Of a stretch of 64,000 nucleotides of DNA, positions 41,371 through 56,500 are shown piece after piece. Each line of letters begins with the position of its first letter. The stretch's first letter is position 1. The translations under genes were made by a program, and so were the position numbers. The notes below the pieces were generated by a model, which saw only the letters and a list, made by a program, of their open reading frames with translations, was not told the DNA's origin and made no database searches. The stretch comes from Chamaelirium japonicum (lineage: Eukaryota; Streptophyta; Magnoliopsida; Liliales; Melanthiaceae), in NCBI GenBank assembly GCA_947650365.1, contig CANTAL010000002.1:1495501-1559500 (forward strand), in the 5' to 3' direction.

Positions 41371-42590
41371 TGGATTGTACGAATGAGATAGAATGGATCA
41401 TACGAATGAATTAGAATGGATACATTCATGCGAATGAATTAGAATGGATCATACGAATGAATTAGAATGGATTCATTCGTGCGAATGAATTAGAATGGAT
41501 CGTACGAATGAGTAAGAATGGATCGTACGAATGAATTAGAATGGATTGAATTAGAATGAATAGTACGAATGAATTAGAATGGATCGTACGAATGAATTAG
41601 AATGGATCGTACGAATGAATTAGAATGGATCGTGCGAATGAATTAGAATGGATCGTTCGAATGAATTAGAATGGATCATATGAATGATATAGAATTAGAA
41701 TGGATCGTACGAATGAGTAAGAATGGATCATACGAATGAAATAGAATGGATCGTACGTATCAATTAGAATGGATACATTCATGGGAATGAATTAGAATGG
41801 ATCGTACGAAGGAATTAGAATGGATCGTACGAAGGAATTAGAATGGATCGTACGAATGAATTAGAATGGATACATTCGTACGAATGAAATAGAATGGATT
41901 GTACGAATGAGATAGAATGGATCGTACCAATGAATTAGAAAGGATACATTCATGCGAATGAATTAGAATGGATCATAGGAATGAATTAGAATGGATTCAT
42001 TCGTGCGAATGAATTAGAATGGATCGTACGAATGAGTAAGAATGGATCGTACGAATGAATTAGAATGGATTGAATTAGAATGAATCGTACGAATGAATTA
42101 GAATGGATCGTACGAATGAATTATAATGGATCGTACGAATGAATTAGAATAGATCGTGCGAATGAATTAGAATGGATCGTGCGAATGAATTAGAATGGAT
42201 CATATGAATGAATTAGAATTAGAATGGATCGTACGAATGAGTAAGAATGGATCATACGAATGAAATAGAATGGATCGTACGTATCAATTAGAATGGATAC
42301 ATTCATGGGAATGAATTAGAATAGATCGTACGAAGGAATTAGAATGGATCGTACGAAGGAATTATAATGGATCGTACGAATGAATTAGAATGGATACATT
42401 CGTACGAACGAAATAGAATGGATTGAACGAATGCGATAGAATGGATCGTACGAATGAATTAGAATGGATACATTCATGCGAATGAATTAGAATGGATCAT
42501 ACGAATGAATTAGAATGGATCGTACGAATGAGTAAGAATGGATCGTACGAATGAATTAGAATGGATTGAATTAGAATGAATCGTACGAAT
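41371..42590 (-). repeat. Tandem triplication, 524-bp unit (third copy partial)
   Basis: The marker TGGATTG followed by TACGAATGAGATAG or its variant occurs at 41,371, 41,895 and 42,419, exactly 524 bp apart. A second marker, CAATTAGAATGG preceded by CGTACGTAT, occurs at 41,761 and 42,285, also 524 bp apart, and again at 44,865 within the 3.35-kb unit. The third copy lacks the later part. Confidence 0.85.
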
Positions 42591-42630
42591 GAATTAGATT
42601 GGATCGTACGAAGGAATTAGAATGGATCGT

Positions 42631-45600
42631 ACGAAGGTATCCATTCTAATTCATTCGTACGATCCATTCTAATTCATTCGCACAATCTATTCTAATTCAT
42701 TACGAATGAGTAAGAATGGATTGTACGAATGAATTAGAATGGATACATTCGTGCGAATGAATTAGAATGGATCGTACGAATGAAATAGAATGGATCGTAC
42801 GAATAAATTAGAATGGATCGTGCGAATAAATTAGAATGGATCATACGAAGGAATTAGAATGGATCGTACGAATGAATTAGAATGGGTCGTACGAATGAAT
42901 TAGAATGGATCATACGAATGAATTAGAATGGATACATTCGTGCGAATGAATTAGAATGTATCATACGAATGAATTAGAATGGATTCATTCGTGCGAATGA
43001 ATTGGAATGGATCGTACGAATGAGTAAGAATGGATCGTACGAATGAATTAGAATGGATTGAATTAGAATGAATCGTACGAATGAATTAGAATGGATCATA
43101 CGAAGGAATTAGAATGGATCGTACGAATGAATTAGAATGGATCGTACAAATGAATTAGAATGGATCGTACGAATGAATTAGAATGGATCGTGCGAATGAA
43201 TTAGAATGGATCGTGCGAATGAATTAGAATGGATCGTACGAATGAATTAAAATGGATCGTATGAATGAAATAGTATGGATCCTACGAATGAATTAGAATG
43301 GATTGTACGAATGAATTAGAATGGATCGTACGAAGGAATTAGAATGGATCGTACGAAGGAATTAGAATGGATACCTTCGTGCAAATGAATTAGGAAGGAT
43401 CGTACGAATGAGTAAGAATGGATCGTACGAATGAAATAGAATGGATCGTATGAATGAATTAGAATGGATCATGCGAATGAATTAGAATGGATCGTACGAA
43501 TGAATTAGAATGGATACATTCGTGCGAATGAATTAGAATGGATCGTATGAATGAATTAGAATCGATCGTACGAATGAATTAGAATGGATCATGCGAATGA
43601 ATTAGAATGGATCGTGCGAATGAATTAGAATTGATCGTACGAATGAAATAGAATGGATTGTACGAATGAATTAGAATGGATTGAATTAAAATGGATCGTA
43701 CGATAAGAATGGATCGTATGAATGAAATAGAATAGATCGTACGGATAAATGAATTTGGATCGTGCTAATGAATTAGAATGGATCGTACGAATGAATTAGA
43801 ATAGATCGTACTAATGAATTAGAATAGATTGTGCGAATGAATTAGAATGGATCGTACGAATGAATTAGAAAGGATATATTCGTGCGAATGAATTAGAATA
43901 GATCGTATGAATGAATTAGATTGGATCGTATTAATGAATTAGAATGGATCGTGCGAATGAATTAGAATGGATCGTACGAATGAATTAGAAAGGATATATT
44001 CGTGCGAATGAATTATAATAGATCGTATGAATGAATTAGATTGGATCGTATTAATGAATTAGAATGGATCATGTGAATGTATTAGAATGGATCGTACGAA
44101 TGAATTAGAATGGATAGATTCGTGCGAATGAATTTGAATGGATCGTACGAAGGAATTAGAATGGATCGTACGAAGGAATTAGAATAGATCATACGAAGAA
44201 ATTAGAATGGATCGTACGAATGAATTAGAATGGATCGTATGAATGAATTAGAATGGATCGTGCGAATGAATTAAAATGGATCGTATGAATGAAATAGAAT
44301 GGATCGTATGAATTAGAATGGATCGTACGAATGAAATAGAATGGATCGTACAAATGAATTAGAATAGATTGTGCGAATGGATTAGAACGGATCATACGAT
44401 TGAGTAAAAATGGATTGTACGAATGAAATAGAATAGATCGTACGAATGAATTAGAATGGATCATGCTAATGAATTAGAATTGATCATACGAATGAATTAT
44501 AATAGATTGTGCGAATGAATTAGAATGGATCGTACGAATGAATTGGAATGGATACATTCGTGCGAATGAATTAGAATGGATCGTATGAATGAATTAGAAT
44601 GGATCGTACGAATGAATTAGAATGGATCGTATGAATGAATTAGAATGGATTGAATTAGAATGAATCGTACGAATGAATTAGAATGGATCGTACGAATGAA
44701 TTATAATGCATCGTACGAATGAATTAGAATAGATCGTGCGAATGAATTAGAATGGATCGTGCGAATGAATTAGAATGGATCATATGAATGAATTAGAATT
44801 AGAATGGATCGTACGAATGAGTAAGAATGGATCATACGAATGAAATAGAATGGATCGTACGTATCAATTAGAATGGATACATTCATGGGAATGAATTAGA
44901 ATAGATCGTACGAAGGAATTAGAATGGATCGTACGAAGGAATTAGAATGGATCGTACGAAGGAATTAGAATGGATCGTACGAATGAATTAGAATGGATAC
45001 ATTCGTACGAACGAAATAGAATGGATTGTACGAATGAGATAGAATGGATCGTACGAATGAATTAGAATGGATACATTCCTGCGAATGAATTAGAATGGAT
45101 CATACGAATGAATTAGAATGGATCGTACGAATGAGTAAGAATGGATCGTACGAATGAATTAGAATGGATTGAATTAGAATGAATCGTACGAATGAATTAG
45201 AATGGATCGTACGAATGAATTAGAATGGATCGTACGAATGAATTACAATGGATTGAATTAGAATGGATCGTACGATAAGAATGGATCGTACGAATGAAAT
45301 AGAATAGATCGTACGGATAAATGAATTTGGATCGTGCTAATGAATTAGAATGGATCGTACAAATGAATTAGAATGGATCGTACTAATGAATTAGAATAGA
45401 TTGTGCGAATGAATTAGAATGGATCGTACGAATGAATTAGAAAGGATATATTCGTGCGAATGAATTAGAATAGATCGTATGAATGAATTAGATTGGATCG
45501 TATTAATGAATTAGAATGGATCGTGCGAATGAATTAGAATGGATCGTATGAATGAAATAGAATGGATTGTACGAATGAGATAGAATGGATCGTACGAATG

Positions 45601-48163
45601 AATTAGAATGGATACATTCATGCGAATGAATTAGAATGGATCATACGAATGAATTAGAATGGATTCATTCGTGCGAATGAATTAGAATGGATCGTACGAA
45701 TGAGTAAGAATGGATCGTACGAATGAATTAGAATGGATTGAATTAGAATGAATCGTACGAATGAATTAGAATGGATCGTACGAATGAATTAGAATGGATC
45801 GTACGAATGAATTAGAATGGATTGAATTAGAATGAATCGTACGAATGAATTAGAATGAATCATACCGTACGAATAAATTAGAATGGATCATACGAAGGAA
45901 TTAGAATGGATCATATGAATGAATTAGAATGGATCGTACGAATGAATTAGAATGGATCGTACGAAGGAATTAGAATGGATCGTACGAAGGTATCCATTCT
46001 AATTCATTCGTACGATCCATTCTAATTCATTTGCACAATCTATTCTAATTCATTACGAATGAGTAAGAATGGATTGTACGAATGAATTAGAATGGATACA
46101 TTCGTGCGAATGAATTAGAATGGATCGTACGAATGAAATAGAATGGATCGTACGAATGAATTAGAATGGATCGTGCGAATAAATTAGAATGGATCATACG
46201 AAGGAATTAGAATGGATCGTACGAATGAATTAGAATGGGTCGTACGAATGAATTAGAATGGATCGTACGAATGAATTAGAATGGATACATTCGTGCGAAT
46301 GAATTACAATGGATCATACGAATGAATTAGAATGGATTCATTCGTGCGAATGAATTAGAATGGATCGTACGAATGAGTAAGAATGGAACGTACGAATGAA
46401 TTAGAATGGATTGAATTAGAATGAATCGTATGAATGAATTAGAATGGATCATACGAAGGAATTAGAATGGATCGTACGAATGAATTAGAATGGATCGTAC
46501 AAATGAATTCGAAGGGATCGTACGAATGAATTAGAATGGATCGTGCGAATGAATTAGAATGGATCGTGCGAATGAATTAGAATGGATCGTACGAATGAAT
46601 TAAAATGGATCGTATGAATGAAATAGAATGGATCCTACGAATGAATTAGAATGGATTGTACAAATGAATTAGAATGGATCGTACGAAGGAATTAGAATGG
46701 ATCGTACGAAGGAATTAGAATGGATACCTTCGTGCAAATGAATTAGGAAGGATCGTACGAATGAGTAAGAATGGATCGTACGAATGAAATAGAATGGATC
46801 GTATGAATGAATTAGAATGGATCATGCGAATGAATTAGAATGGATCGTACGAATGAATTAGAATGGATACATTCGTGCGAATGAATTAGAATGGATCGTA
46901 TGAATGAATTAGAATCGATCGTACGAATGAATTAGAATGGATCATGCGAATGAATTAGAATGGATCATGCGCATGAATTAGAATGGATCGTATGAATGAA
47001 ATAGAATGGATTGTACGAATGAATTAGAATGGATTGAATTAAAATGGATCGTACGATAAGAATGGATCGTATGAATGAAATAGAATAGATCGTACGGATA
47101 AATGAATTTGGATCGTGCTAATGAATTAGAATTGATCGTACGAATGAATTAGAATAGATCGTACCAATGAATTAGAATAGATTGTGCGAATGAATTAGAA
47201 TGGATCGTACGAATGAATTAGAAAGGATATATTCGTGCGAATGAATTAGAATAGATCGAATGAATGAATTAGATTGGATCGTATTAATGAATTAGAATGG
47301 ATCGTGCGAATGAATTAGAATGGATCGTACGAATGAATTAGAAAGGATATATTCGTGCGAATGAATTATAATAGATCGTATGAATGAATTAGATTGGATC
47401 GTATTAATGAATTAGAATGGATCATGTCAATGAATTAGAATGGATCGTACGAATGAATTAGAATGGATAGATTCGTGCGAATGAATATGAATGGATCGTA
47501 CGAAGGAATTAGAATGGATCGTACGAAGGAATTAGAATAGATCATACGAAGAAATTAGAATGGATCGTACGAATGAATTAGAATGGATCGTATGAATGAA
47601 TTAGAATGGATCGTGCGGATGAATTAAAATGGATCGTATGAATGAAATAGAATGGATCGTATGAATTAGAATGGATCGTACGAATGAAATAGAATGGATC
47701 GTACAAATGAATTAGAATAGATTATGCGAATGGATTAGAATAGATCATACGATTGAGTAAGAATGGATTGTACGAATGAAATAGAATAGATCGTACGAAT
47801 GAATTAGAATGGATCATGCTAATGAATTAGAATTGATCATACGAATGAATTAGAATAGATTGTGCGAATGAATTAGAATGGATCGTACGAATGAATTGGA
47901 ATGGATACATTCGTGCGAATGAATTAGAATGGATCGTATGAATGAATTAGAGTGGATACATTCGTACAAATGAATTAGAATGGATCGTAAGAATGAATTA
48001 GAATGGATACATTCGTGCGAATGAATTAGAATGGATCATATGAATGAATTAGAATGGATCGTTTGAGTGAATGCGAATGGATCGTGCGAATGAATTAGAA
48101 TGGATTGTACGAATGAATTAGAATGGATCGCACGAATGAATTAGAATAGATACATTCGTGCGA
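42631..48163 (-). repeat. Higher-order repeat, 3,353-bp unit, about 1.6 copies
   Basis: The F islet entry ACGAAGGTAT lies at 42,631 and 45,984, and the rare AAAATGGATC before CGTACGATAAG at 43,688 and 47,041: both pairs are 3,353 bp apart. The first unit spans 42,631-45,983. The second starts at 45,984 and follows the first for about 2 kb, to about 47,950, before diverging into the cassette that ends at the R-to-F junction near 48,162. The marker CGGATAAATGAATTTGG appears inside both and additionally at about 45,315, 38,852 and 61,645. Confidence 0.88.
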
Positions 48164-48802
48164 ATCCATTCTATTTCATTCGTATGATCCATTCTAATTC
48201 ATTCGCACGATCCATTCTAATTTATTCATATGATCCATTCTAATTCATTCATACGATCCATTCTAATTCATTCGTACGATCCATTCTAATTCATTCGCAC
48301 GATCCATTCTAATTCATTCATACGATCCATTCTATTTCATTCGTACGATCCATTCTTACACATTCTTACGATCCATTCTAATTCATTTGCACGAAGGTAT
48401 CCATTCTAATTCATTCGTACTATCCATTCTAATTCCTTCGTACGATCCATTCTAATTCCTTTGTACAATCCATTCTAATTCATTCGTACGATCCATTCTA
48501 ATTCATTCGTACGATCCATTCTAATTCCTTCGTATGATCCATTCTAATTCATTCGTACGGTATGATTCATTCTAATTCATTCGTACGATTCATTCTAATT
48601 CAATCCATTCTAATTCATTCGTACGATCCATTCTAATTCATTCGTACGATCCATTCTAATTCCTTCGTACGATTCATTCTAATTCAATCCATTCTAATTC
48701 ATTCGTACGATCCATTCTTACTCATTCGTACGATCCATTCTAATTCATTCGTACGATCCATTCTAATTCATTCGTACGATCCATTCTAATTCATTCACAC
48801 AA

Positions 48803-51800
48803 TCTATACGTTCCATTCTAAGTCGTTCGTAAGATCCATTCTAATTCATTCGCACGATCCGAATGAATTAGAATGGATCGTACGAATGAATAAGAATGGA
48901 TCGTATGAATGAATTAGAGTGGATCATATGAATGAATTAGAATGAATCGTATGAATGAATTAGAATGGATCGTGCGAATAAATTAGAATGGATCGTGCGA
49001 ATGAATTAGAATGGATCGTACGAATGAATTAGAATGGGTCGTACGAATGAATTAGAATGGATACACGATCCTGATCCATTCTAATTCATTCGCACAATCT
49101 ATTCTAATTCATTCGTAGGATCGTGCGAATGAATTAGAATGGATCGTGCGAATGAGTTACAATGGATCGTACTAATGAATTAGAATGGATCGTACGAATG
49201 AATTAGAATGGATCGTACAAATGAATTAGAAAGGATACATTCGAATTCATTCGTACGATCCATTCTAATTCCTTCGTACGATCCATATTCTAATTCATTC
49301 GCACGATCCATTCTAATTCATTCGTACGATTCATTCTAATTCAATCCATTCTAATTCATTCGTACGATCCATTCTAATTCATTCGTACGATCCATTCTAA
49401 TTCATTAGTACGATCCATTCTAATTAGAATAGATTGTATGAATTAGAATGGATCGTATGAATGAATTAGAATAGATCGTACGAATGAATTAGAATGGATT
49501 GAATTAGAATGAATCGTACGAATGAATTAGAATGGATCGTGCGAATGAATTAGAATATGGATCGTACGAAGGAATTAGAATGGATCGTACGAATGAATTC
49601 GAATGTATCCTTTCTAATTCATTCGTACGATTCATTCTAATTCATTCGTACGATCCATTCTAATTCATTCGTACGATCCATTCTAACTCATTCGCACGAT
49701 CCATTCTAATTCATTCGCACGATCCTACGAATGAATTAGAATAGATTGTGCGAATGAATTAGAATGGATCTGGATCGGGTATCCATTCTAATTCATTCGT
49801 ACGACCCATTCTAATTCATTCATACGATCCATTCTAATTCATTCGTACGATCCATTCTAATTCCTTCGTACGATCCATTCTAATTCCTTCGTACGATCCA
49901 TTCTAATTCATTCATACGATCCATTCTAATTCCTTCGCACGATCCATTCTAATTCATTCGTACGATCCATTCTAATTCATTCATATGATCCATTCTAATT
50001 CATTCGTATGATCCATTCTAATTCATTCGCACGAATGTATCCATTCTAATTCATTCGTACAATCCATTCTAATTCATTCGCACAATCTATTCTAATTCAT
50101 TCATACGATCCATTCTAATTTATTCGCACGATCCATTCAAATTCATTCATACGATCCATTCTAATTCGTAGAATGGATCGTACGAATGAATTAGAATGGA
50201 TACATTCGTGCGAATGAATTAGAATAGATTGGACGAATAAATTAGAATGGATCGTACGAATGTATTAGAATATGGATCGTACGAAGGAATTAGAATGGAT
50301 TGTACGAATGAATTAGAATGGATACATTCGTGCGAAAGAATTAGAATAGATCGTATGAATGAATTAGAATGGATCGTACGAAGGAATTAGAATAGATCAT
50401 AGGAAGAAATTACAATGGATCGTACGAATGAATTAGAATGGATCGTATGAATGAATTAGAATGGATCGTGCGAATGAATTAAAATGGATCGTACGAAGGA
50501 ATTAGAATGGATCACGCGAATGAATTAGAATAGATCATACGAATGAATTAGAATGGATCGTACGAATGAATTAGAATGGATACTTTCGTGCAAAAGAATT
50601 AGAATGGATTAGATGAATGAATTAGAATGGATCGTTTGAGTGAATGCGAATGGATCGTGCGAATGAATTAGAATGGATTGTACGAATGAATTAGGATGGA
50701 TCGTACGAATGAATTAGAATGGATACATTCGTGCGAATCCATTCTATTTCATTCGTACGATCCATTCTAATTCATTCGCACGATCCATTCTAATTCATTC
50801 GTACGATCCATTCTAATTCATTCGTACGATCCATTCTAATTCATTCGTACGATCCATTCTAATTCATTCGCACTATCTATTCTAATTCATTCGAACGATC
50901 CATTCTAATTTATTCGTACGATCCATTCTAATTCATTCGTACGATCTATTCTATTTCATTCGTACAATCCATTCTTACTCAATCGTATGATCCATTCTAA
51001 TCCATTCGCACAATCTACTCTAATTCATTCGTACGATCCATTCTATTTCATTTGCACGAAGGTATCCATTCTAATTCATACAATCCATTCTAATTCATTC
51101 ATACGATCCAATCTAATTCATTCATACGATCCATTCTAATTCATTCGCACGAATATATCCATTCTAATTCATACGTACGATCTATTCTAATTCATTCGTA
51201 CGATCCATTCTAATTCATTCGCACAATCCATTCTAATTCATTTGCACGATTTCTATTTCATTCATACAATCCATTCTAATTCTTTTGCACGAATGTATCC
51301 ATTCTAATTCATTACGAATGAGTAAGAATGGATTGTACGAATGAATTAGAATGGATACATTCGTGCGAATGAATTAGAATGGATCATACGAATGAATTAG
51401 AATGGATCGTATGAATGAATTAGAATGGATCGTACGAAGGAATTAGAATGGATCGTACGAAGGAATTAGAATGGATCGTACGAATGAATTAGAATGGATC
51501 GTGCGAATGAATTAGAATGGATCGTACGAATGAATTAGAATGGATCGTATGAATGAATTAGAATGGATCGTAGTAATGAAGTAGAATGGATCCTACGAAT
51601 GAATTAGAATAGATTGTGCGAATAAATTAGAATGGATCTGGATCGTGTATCCATTCTAATTCATTCGTACGACCCATTCTAGTTCGTTCGTATGATCCAT
51701 TCTAATTCATTCGCACGATCCATTCTAATTCATTCGCACGATCCATTCTAATTCATTCATACGATCCATTCTAATTCATTCATATGATCCACTCAAATTC

Positions 51801-53523
51801 ATTCATACGATCCATTCTAATTCATTCGTACGATCCATTCTAATTCATTCGGATCATGCGAATGAATTAGAATGGATCTTACGAATGAATTAGAATGGAA
51901 CGTATAGATTGTGCGAATGAATTAGAATGGATCGTACGAATGAGTAAGAATGGATCGTACGAAAGAGTAAGAATGGATCGTACGAATGAATTAGAATGGA
52001 TCGTACGAATGAGTAAGAATGGATCGTACGAATGAAATAGAATGGATCGTATGAATGAATTAGAATGGATACGTATAGATTGTACGAATGAATTAGAATG
52101 GATCGTACGAATGAATTAGAATGGATCGTACGAATGAATTAGAATGGATCATACGAATGAATTAGAATGGATCGTGCGAATAAATTAGAATGGAACGTAT
52201 AGATTGTACGAATGAATTAGAATGGATCGTACGAATGAATTAGAATGGATCGCACGAATGAGTAAGAATGGATCGTACGAATGAAATAGAATGGATCGTA
52301 TGAATGAATTAGAATGGATATGTGCGAATGAATTAGAATTGATCGTACGAATGAATTATAATAGATTGTGCGAATGAATTAGAATGGATCGTACGAATGA
52401 ATTGGAATGGATACATTCGTGCGAATGAATTAGAATGGATCGTACGAATGAAATAGAATGGATCATTTGAGTGAATTAGAATAGATTGTGCGAATGAATT
52501 AGAATGGATCGTACGAATGAATTAGAATGGATCGTGCGAATAAATTAGAATGGATCGTATGAATGAATTAGAATGGATCGTGCGAATGAATTAGAATATA
52601 GATCGTATGAATGAATTAGAATAGATTGTGCGAATGAATTAGAATAGATCGTATGAATGAATTAGAATGGATCGTACGATCTATTCTAATTCATTCATGC
52701 AATCCCTTCTAATTCATTCGTACGAAGGAATTAGAAAGGATCGTACGAATGAATTAGAATGGATCGTAAGAAGGAATTAGAAAGGATACATTCGAATTCA
52801 TTCGTACGATCTATTCTAATTCATTCGTACGATCTATATTCTAATTCATTCGCACGATCCATTCTAATTCATTCGTACGATCCATTCTAAGTCATTCGCA
52901 CGATCCAATCTAATTCATTCGCACGATCCATTCTAATTCATTCATACAATCCATTCTAATTCTTTTGCACGAATGTATCCATTCTAATTCATTCGTACGA
53001 TCCATTCTAATTCATTCGTACGATCCATTCTAATTCATTCGCACAATCCATTCTAATTCATTCACACTCATACGATCCATTCAAATTCATTCGCGCGAAT
53101 GTATCCGTTTTAATTCATTCGTACGATCCATTCTAATTCATTCGCACAATCTATTCTAATTCATTCGAACAATCCATTCTAAGTCATTCGTACGATCCAT
53201 TCTAATTCATTCGTACGATCCATTCTAATTCATTCGCACGATCCATTCTATTTCATTCGTACGATCCATTCTAATTCATTCGCATGAATGTATCCATTCC
53301 AATTTATTCGTACGATCCATTCTAATTCATTCGCACAATCTATTCTAATTCATTCGTACGATCAATTCAAATTCATTCGCACGTATCCATTCTAATTCAT
53401 TCATACGATCCATTGTATTTCATTCGTATGATCCATTCTTACTCATTCGTACGATCCATTCTAATTCATTCGTACGATCCATTCTAATTCATTCGTACGA
53501 TCCATTCTAATTCATTCGCACAA
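48803..53523. repeat. Higher-order repeat with inversions, copy 1 (about 4.72 kb)
   Basis: The unit is taken from the rare word TCTATACGTTCC at 48,803 to its next occurrence at 53,524. Strand switches fall at approximate offsets 57, 270, 317, 437, 622, 797, 922, 977, 1,367, 1,932, 2,509, 2,837, 3,047, 3,874, 3,919 and 3,990 bp. The first ten agree with copy 2 to within about 12 bp. The R block at 51,855-52,677 is about 270 bp longer than its counterpart, and it carries an internal repeat of GGAACGTATAGATTG that explains the extra length. Confidence 0.9.
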
Positions 53524-56500
53524 TCTATACGTTCCATTCTAATTCATTTGTAAGATCCATTCTAATTCATTCGCACGATCCGAATGAATTAGAATGGATC
53601 TTACGAAAGAATTAGAATGGATCGTATGAATGAATTAGAGTGGATCATATGAATGAATTAGAATGGATCGTATGAATAAATTAGAATGGAACGTGCGAAT
53701 GAATTAGAATGGATCGTGCGAATGAATTAGAATGGATCATACGAATGAATTAGAATGGGTCGTACGAATGAATTAGAATGGATACACGATCCAGATCCAT
53801 TATAATTCATTCGCACAATCTATTCTAATTCATTCGTAGGATCGTGCGAATGAATTAGAATGGATCGTGCGAATGAGTTAGAATGGATCGTACGAATGAA
53901 TTAGAATGGATCGTACGAATGAATTAGAATGGGTCGTACGAATGAATTAGAAAGGATACATTCGAATTCATTCGTACGATCCATTCTAATTCCTTCGTAC
54001 GATCCATATTCTAATTCATTCGCACGATCCATTCTAATTCATTCGTACGATTCATTCAAATTCAATCCATTCTAATTCATTCATACGATCCATTCTAATT
54101 CATTCGTACGATCCATTCTAATTCATTAGTACGATCCATTCTAATTAGAATAGATTGTATGAATTAGAATAGATCGTATGAATGAATTAGAATAGATCGT
54201 ACGAATGAATTAGAATGGATTGAATTAGAGTGAATCGTACGAATGATTTAGAATGGATCGTGCGAATGAATTAGAATATGGATCGTACGAAGGAATTAGA
54301 ATGGATCGTACGAATGAATTCGAATGTATCCTTTCTAATTCATTCGTACGATCCATTCTAATTCATTCGTACGATCCATTCTAATTCATTCGTACAATCC
54401 ATTCTAACTCATTCGCACGATCCATTCTAATTCATTCGCACGATCCTACGAATGAATTAGAATAGATTGTGCGAATGAATTAGAATGGATCTGGATCGTG
54501 TATCCATTCTAATTCATTCGTCCGACCCATTCTAATTCATTCATACGATCCATTCTAATTCGGTCGTACGATTCATTCTAATTCCTTCGTACGATCCATT
54601 CTAATTCCTTCGTACGATCCATTCTAATTCATTCATACGATCCATTCTAATTCCTTCGCACGATCCATTCTAATTCATTCGTACGATCCATTCTAATTCA
54701 TTCATATGATCCATTCTAATTCATTCGTATGATCCATTCTAATTCATTCGCACGAATGTATCCATTCTAATTCATTCGTACGATCCATTCTAATTCATTC
54801 GCACAATCTATTCTAATTCATTCATACGATCCATTCTAATTTATTTGCACGATCCATTCTAATTCATTCATACGATCCATTCTAATTCGTAGAATGGATC
54901 GTACGAATGAATTAGAATGGATACATTCGTGCGAATGAATTAGAATGGATTGTACGAATAAATTAGAATGGATCATACGAATGAATTAGAATATGGATCG
55001 TACGAAGGAATTAGAATGGATCGTACGAATGAATTAGAATGGATACATTCGTGCGAAAGAATTAGAATAGATCGTATGAATGAATTAGAATGGATCGTAC
55101 GAAGGAATTAGAATAGATCATACGAAGAAATTAGAATGGATCGTACGAATGAATTAGAATGGATCGTATGAATGAATTAGAATGGATCGTGCGAATGAAT
55201 TAAAATGGATCGTACGAAGGAATTAGAATGGATCATGCGAATGAATTAGAATAGATCATACGAATGAATTAGAATGGATCATATGAATGAATTAGAATGG
55301 ATACTTTCGTGCAAAAGAATTAGAATGGATTGTATGAATGAATTAGAATGCACCGTTTGAGTGAATGCGAATGGATCGTGCGAATGAATTAGAATGGATT
55401 GTACGAATGAATTAGAATGGATCGTACGAATGAATTAGAATGGATACATTCGTGCGAATCCATTCTATTTCATTCGTACGATCCATTATAATTCATTCGC
55501 ACGATCCATTCTAATTCATTCGTACGATCCATTCTAATTCATTCATACGATCCATTCTAATTCATTCGTGCGATCCATTCTAATTCATTCGCACAATCTA
55601 TTCTAATTCATTTGAAAGATCCATTCTAATTCATTCGTACGATCCATTCTAATTCATTCGTACGATCTATTCTATTTCATTCGTACAATCCATTCTTACT
55701 CAATCGTATGATCCATTCTAATCCATTCGCACAATCTACTCTAATTCATTCGTACGATCCATTCTATTTCATTTGCACGAAGGTATCCATTCTAATTCAT
55801 TCATACAATCCATTCTAATTCATTCATACAATCCATTCTAATTCATTCGCACGATCCATTCGCATTCACTCAAACGGTGCATTCTAATTCATTCATACAA
55901 TCCATTCTAATTCTTTTGCACGAAAGTATCCATTCTAATTCATTCATATGATCCATTCTAATTCATTCGTATGATCTATTCTAATTCATTCGCATGATCC
56001 ATTCTAATTCCTTCGTACGATCCATTTTAATTCATTCGCACGATCCAATCTAATTCATTCATACAATCCATTCTAATTCATTCGCACGAATGTAACCATT
56101 CTAATTCATACGTACGATCTATTCTAATTCATTCGTACGATCCATTCTAATTCATTCGCACAATCCATTCTAATTCATTTGCACGATCCATTCTAATTCA
56201 TTCATACAATCCATTCTAATTCTTTTGCACGAATGTATCCATTCTAATTCATTACGAATGAGTAAGAATGGATTGTATGAATGAATTAGAATGGATACAT
56301 TCGTGCGAATGAATTAGAATAGATCGTACGAATGAATTAGAATGGATCGTATGAAGGAATTAGAATGGATCGTACGAAGGAATTAGAATGGATCGTACGA
56401 AGGAATTAGAATGGATCGTATGAATGAATTAGAATGGATCGTGCGAATGAATTAGAATGGATCGTACGAATGAATTAGAATGGATCGTATGAATGAATTA

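Larger units (their letters stand above)
41066..48165 (-). repeat. 23-bp satellite array, segment 7, almost wholly R orientation
   Basis: R orientation holds from about 41,066 to 48,163, broken only by two F islets of about 65 bp at 42,638-42,702 and 45,991-46,053. The two islets are nearly identical, and they are 3,353 bp apart because they belong to two copies of the same duplicated unit. This is the most uniform part of the window in orientation. No gene is visible. Confidence 0.96.
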
